From positions 9,201,674 to 9,265,673 of the forward strand of contig OZ024811.1 in NCBI GenBank assembly GCA_964017045.1: a stretch of 64,000 nt of DNA, written 5' to 3'. This stretch comes from Omphiscola glabra (Eukaryota > Mollusca > Gastropoda > Lymnaeidae). Shown in pieces: positions 63,284 to 64,000 of the stretch. The translations under genes were made by a program, and so were the position numbers. The notes beneath the pieces are model-generated. The model ran no database searches, was not told the origin of the DNA, and saw nothing but the letters and a program-made list of their open reading frames with translations. Position 1 is the stretch's first letter. Each line of letters opens with the position of its first letter.

Positions 63284-64000
63284 ACATCCACAAACAGATG
63301 CATATAAGGCTTTATTCGTCATGATAAATTTAAAAAATCTTTTAAAAATGCACTAGCCTTTTAGCGTATTACACTGCTCATTTATAGCGTATTATATTGC
63401 TCACTTATAGCGCATTACATCGCTCAGAGGCATTGAATAAACATTCGCACCCCTGAACTTTTTCAATCACTCAATAATATTGTGCCGTGAATTCGGCTAC
63501 ATTCAGTGGTTCGAATTTTCTTATGTGATCTGTGTTTATCTATTGTATCCATTATTCTAAATCAAATTCCGTTTTTAGTGATAATACTCTACGCTGCGCG
63601 AGATTACTTAAACATTTCATGTCATTAATTATAACTAACTCGGTTTATAATAAAATTTATAGGCCTACAAATCCCACTGTATTATCAATGGGCTTTATTA
63701 TTTTTTTGTAATGATAAATTTAGGTTTAGTTTAAGCTTTGTAGATTAGTAACTAATAAACTAATTTTGCTTGACTTGCTTTGTAGATTATTAACAGATAA
63801 ACTAATTTTCTTGACTTGTTTAAGATAATTTTGTTAAATTTAAAATTTCTGTTATATGTACACTCATCCACAATTGTAACAATCCCGCATACGTTTGTTA
63901 GTGGTTATAAGTACGCTTCTAATGATGATTGCAGAGATCCCCTTGCTATTCTTATAGTCTTAATAATATTCTTTCAATAGAATTACTAACTGGAGTTTTC
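63284..64000. other. AT-rich DNA, no gene seen
   Basis: Three short repeats of 'tatagcg.attaca.tgctca' at about 63362-63427; otherwise nothing recognised. Confidence 0.5.

Overview
This window is animal nuclear DNA: AT-rich, intron-rich, with GT-AG introns, TATA/AATAAA signals, abundant minisatellites and decayed transposons. An Ingi/I-group LINE, a Helitron and a mosaic element built on about 170-bp core repeats, resembling the pearl/HINE elements of molluscs, point to a lophotrochozoan, probably a mollusc. That placement is inference.

Layout: (1) 1-5172 is low-content DNA with one possible upstream exon. (2) 5173-16006 (+) is a multi-exon phosphatidylinositol-phosphate kinase (PIP5K-like) gene. 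Its fold motifs are kept, but the two acidic catalytic positions read Asn and His, so it looks like a pseudokinase. Its introns hold six tandem-repeat tracts, one of which is a 30-bp array grown across an exon-intron junction that multiplies the splice donor. (3) 16.0-20.5 kb is gene-free with small minisatellites. (4) 20552-29080 is two head-to-tail copies of a 3.9-4.6 kb mosaic element. (5) 29.2-61.4 kb is a segmental triplication (units A, B and C). Each unit carries one four-exon gene for a small secreted precursor: signal peptide, acidic spacer, dibasic KR, short hydrophobic Gly-ended peptide. Copy A is intact, copy B gained an early stop that leaves a shorter Gly-ended peptide, and copy C has lost its processing sites and polyadenylation signal. 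(6) Between units A and B lies a decayed Helitron helicase (39.3-47.3 kb), split by a 5.5-kb endonuclease/reverse transcriptase/RNase H LINE on the minus strand. (7) 62.1-63.3 kb is a 52-bp satellite; the rest is featureless.

The most interesting items are the secreted-peptide family, which resembles prepro-antimicrobial or neuropeptide precursors and which I do not recognise as a described family; the predicted PIPK pseudokinase; and the splice-donor minisatellite. All exon structures come from splice signals, frame continuity and remembered family motifs; no search was run.
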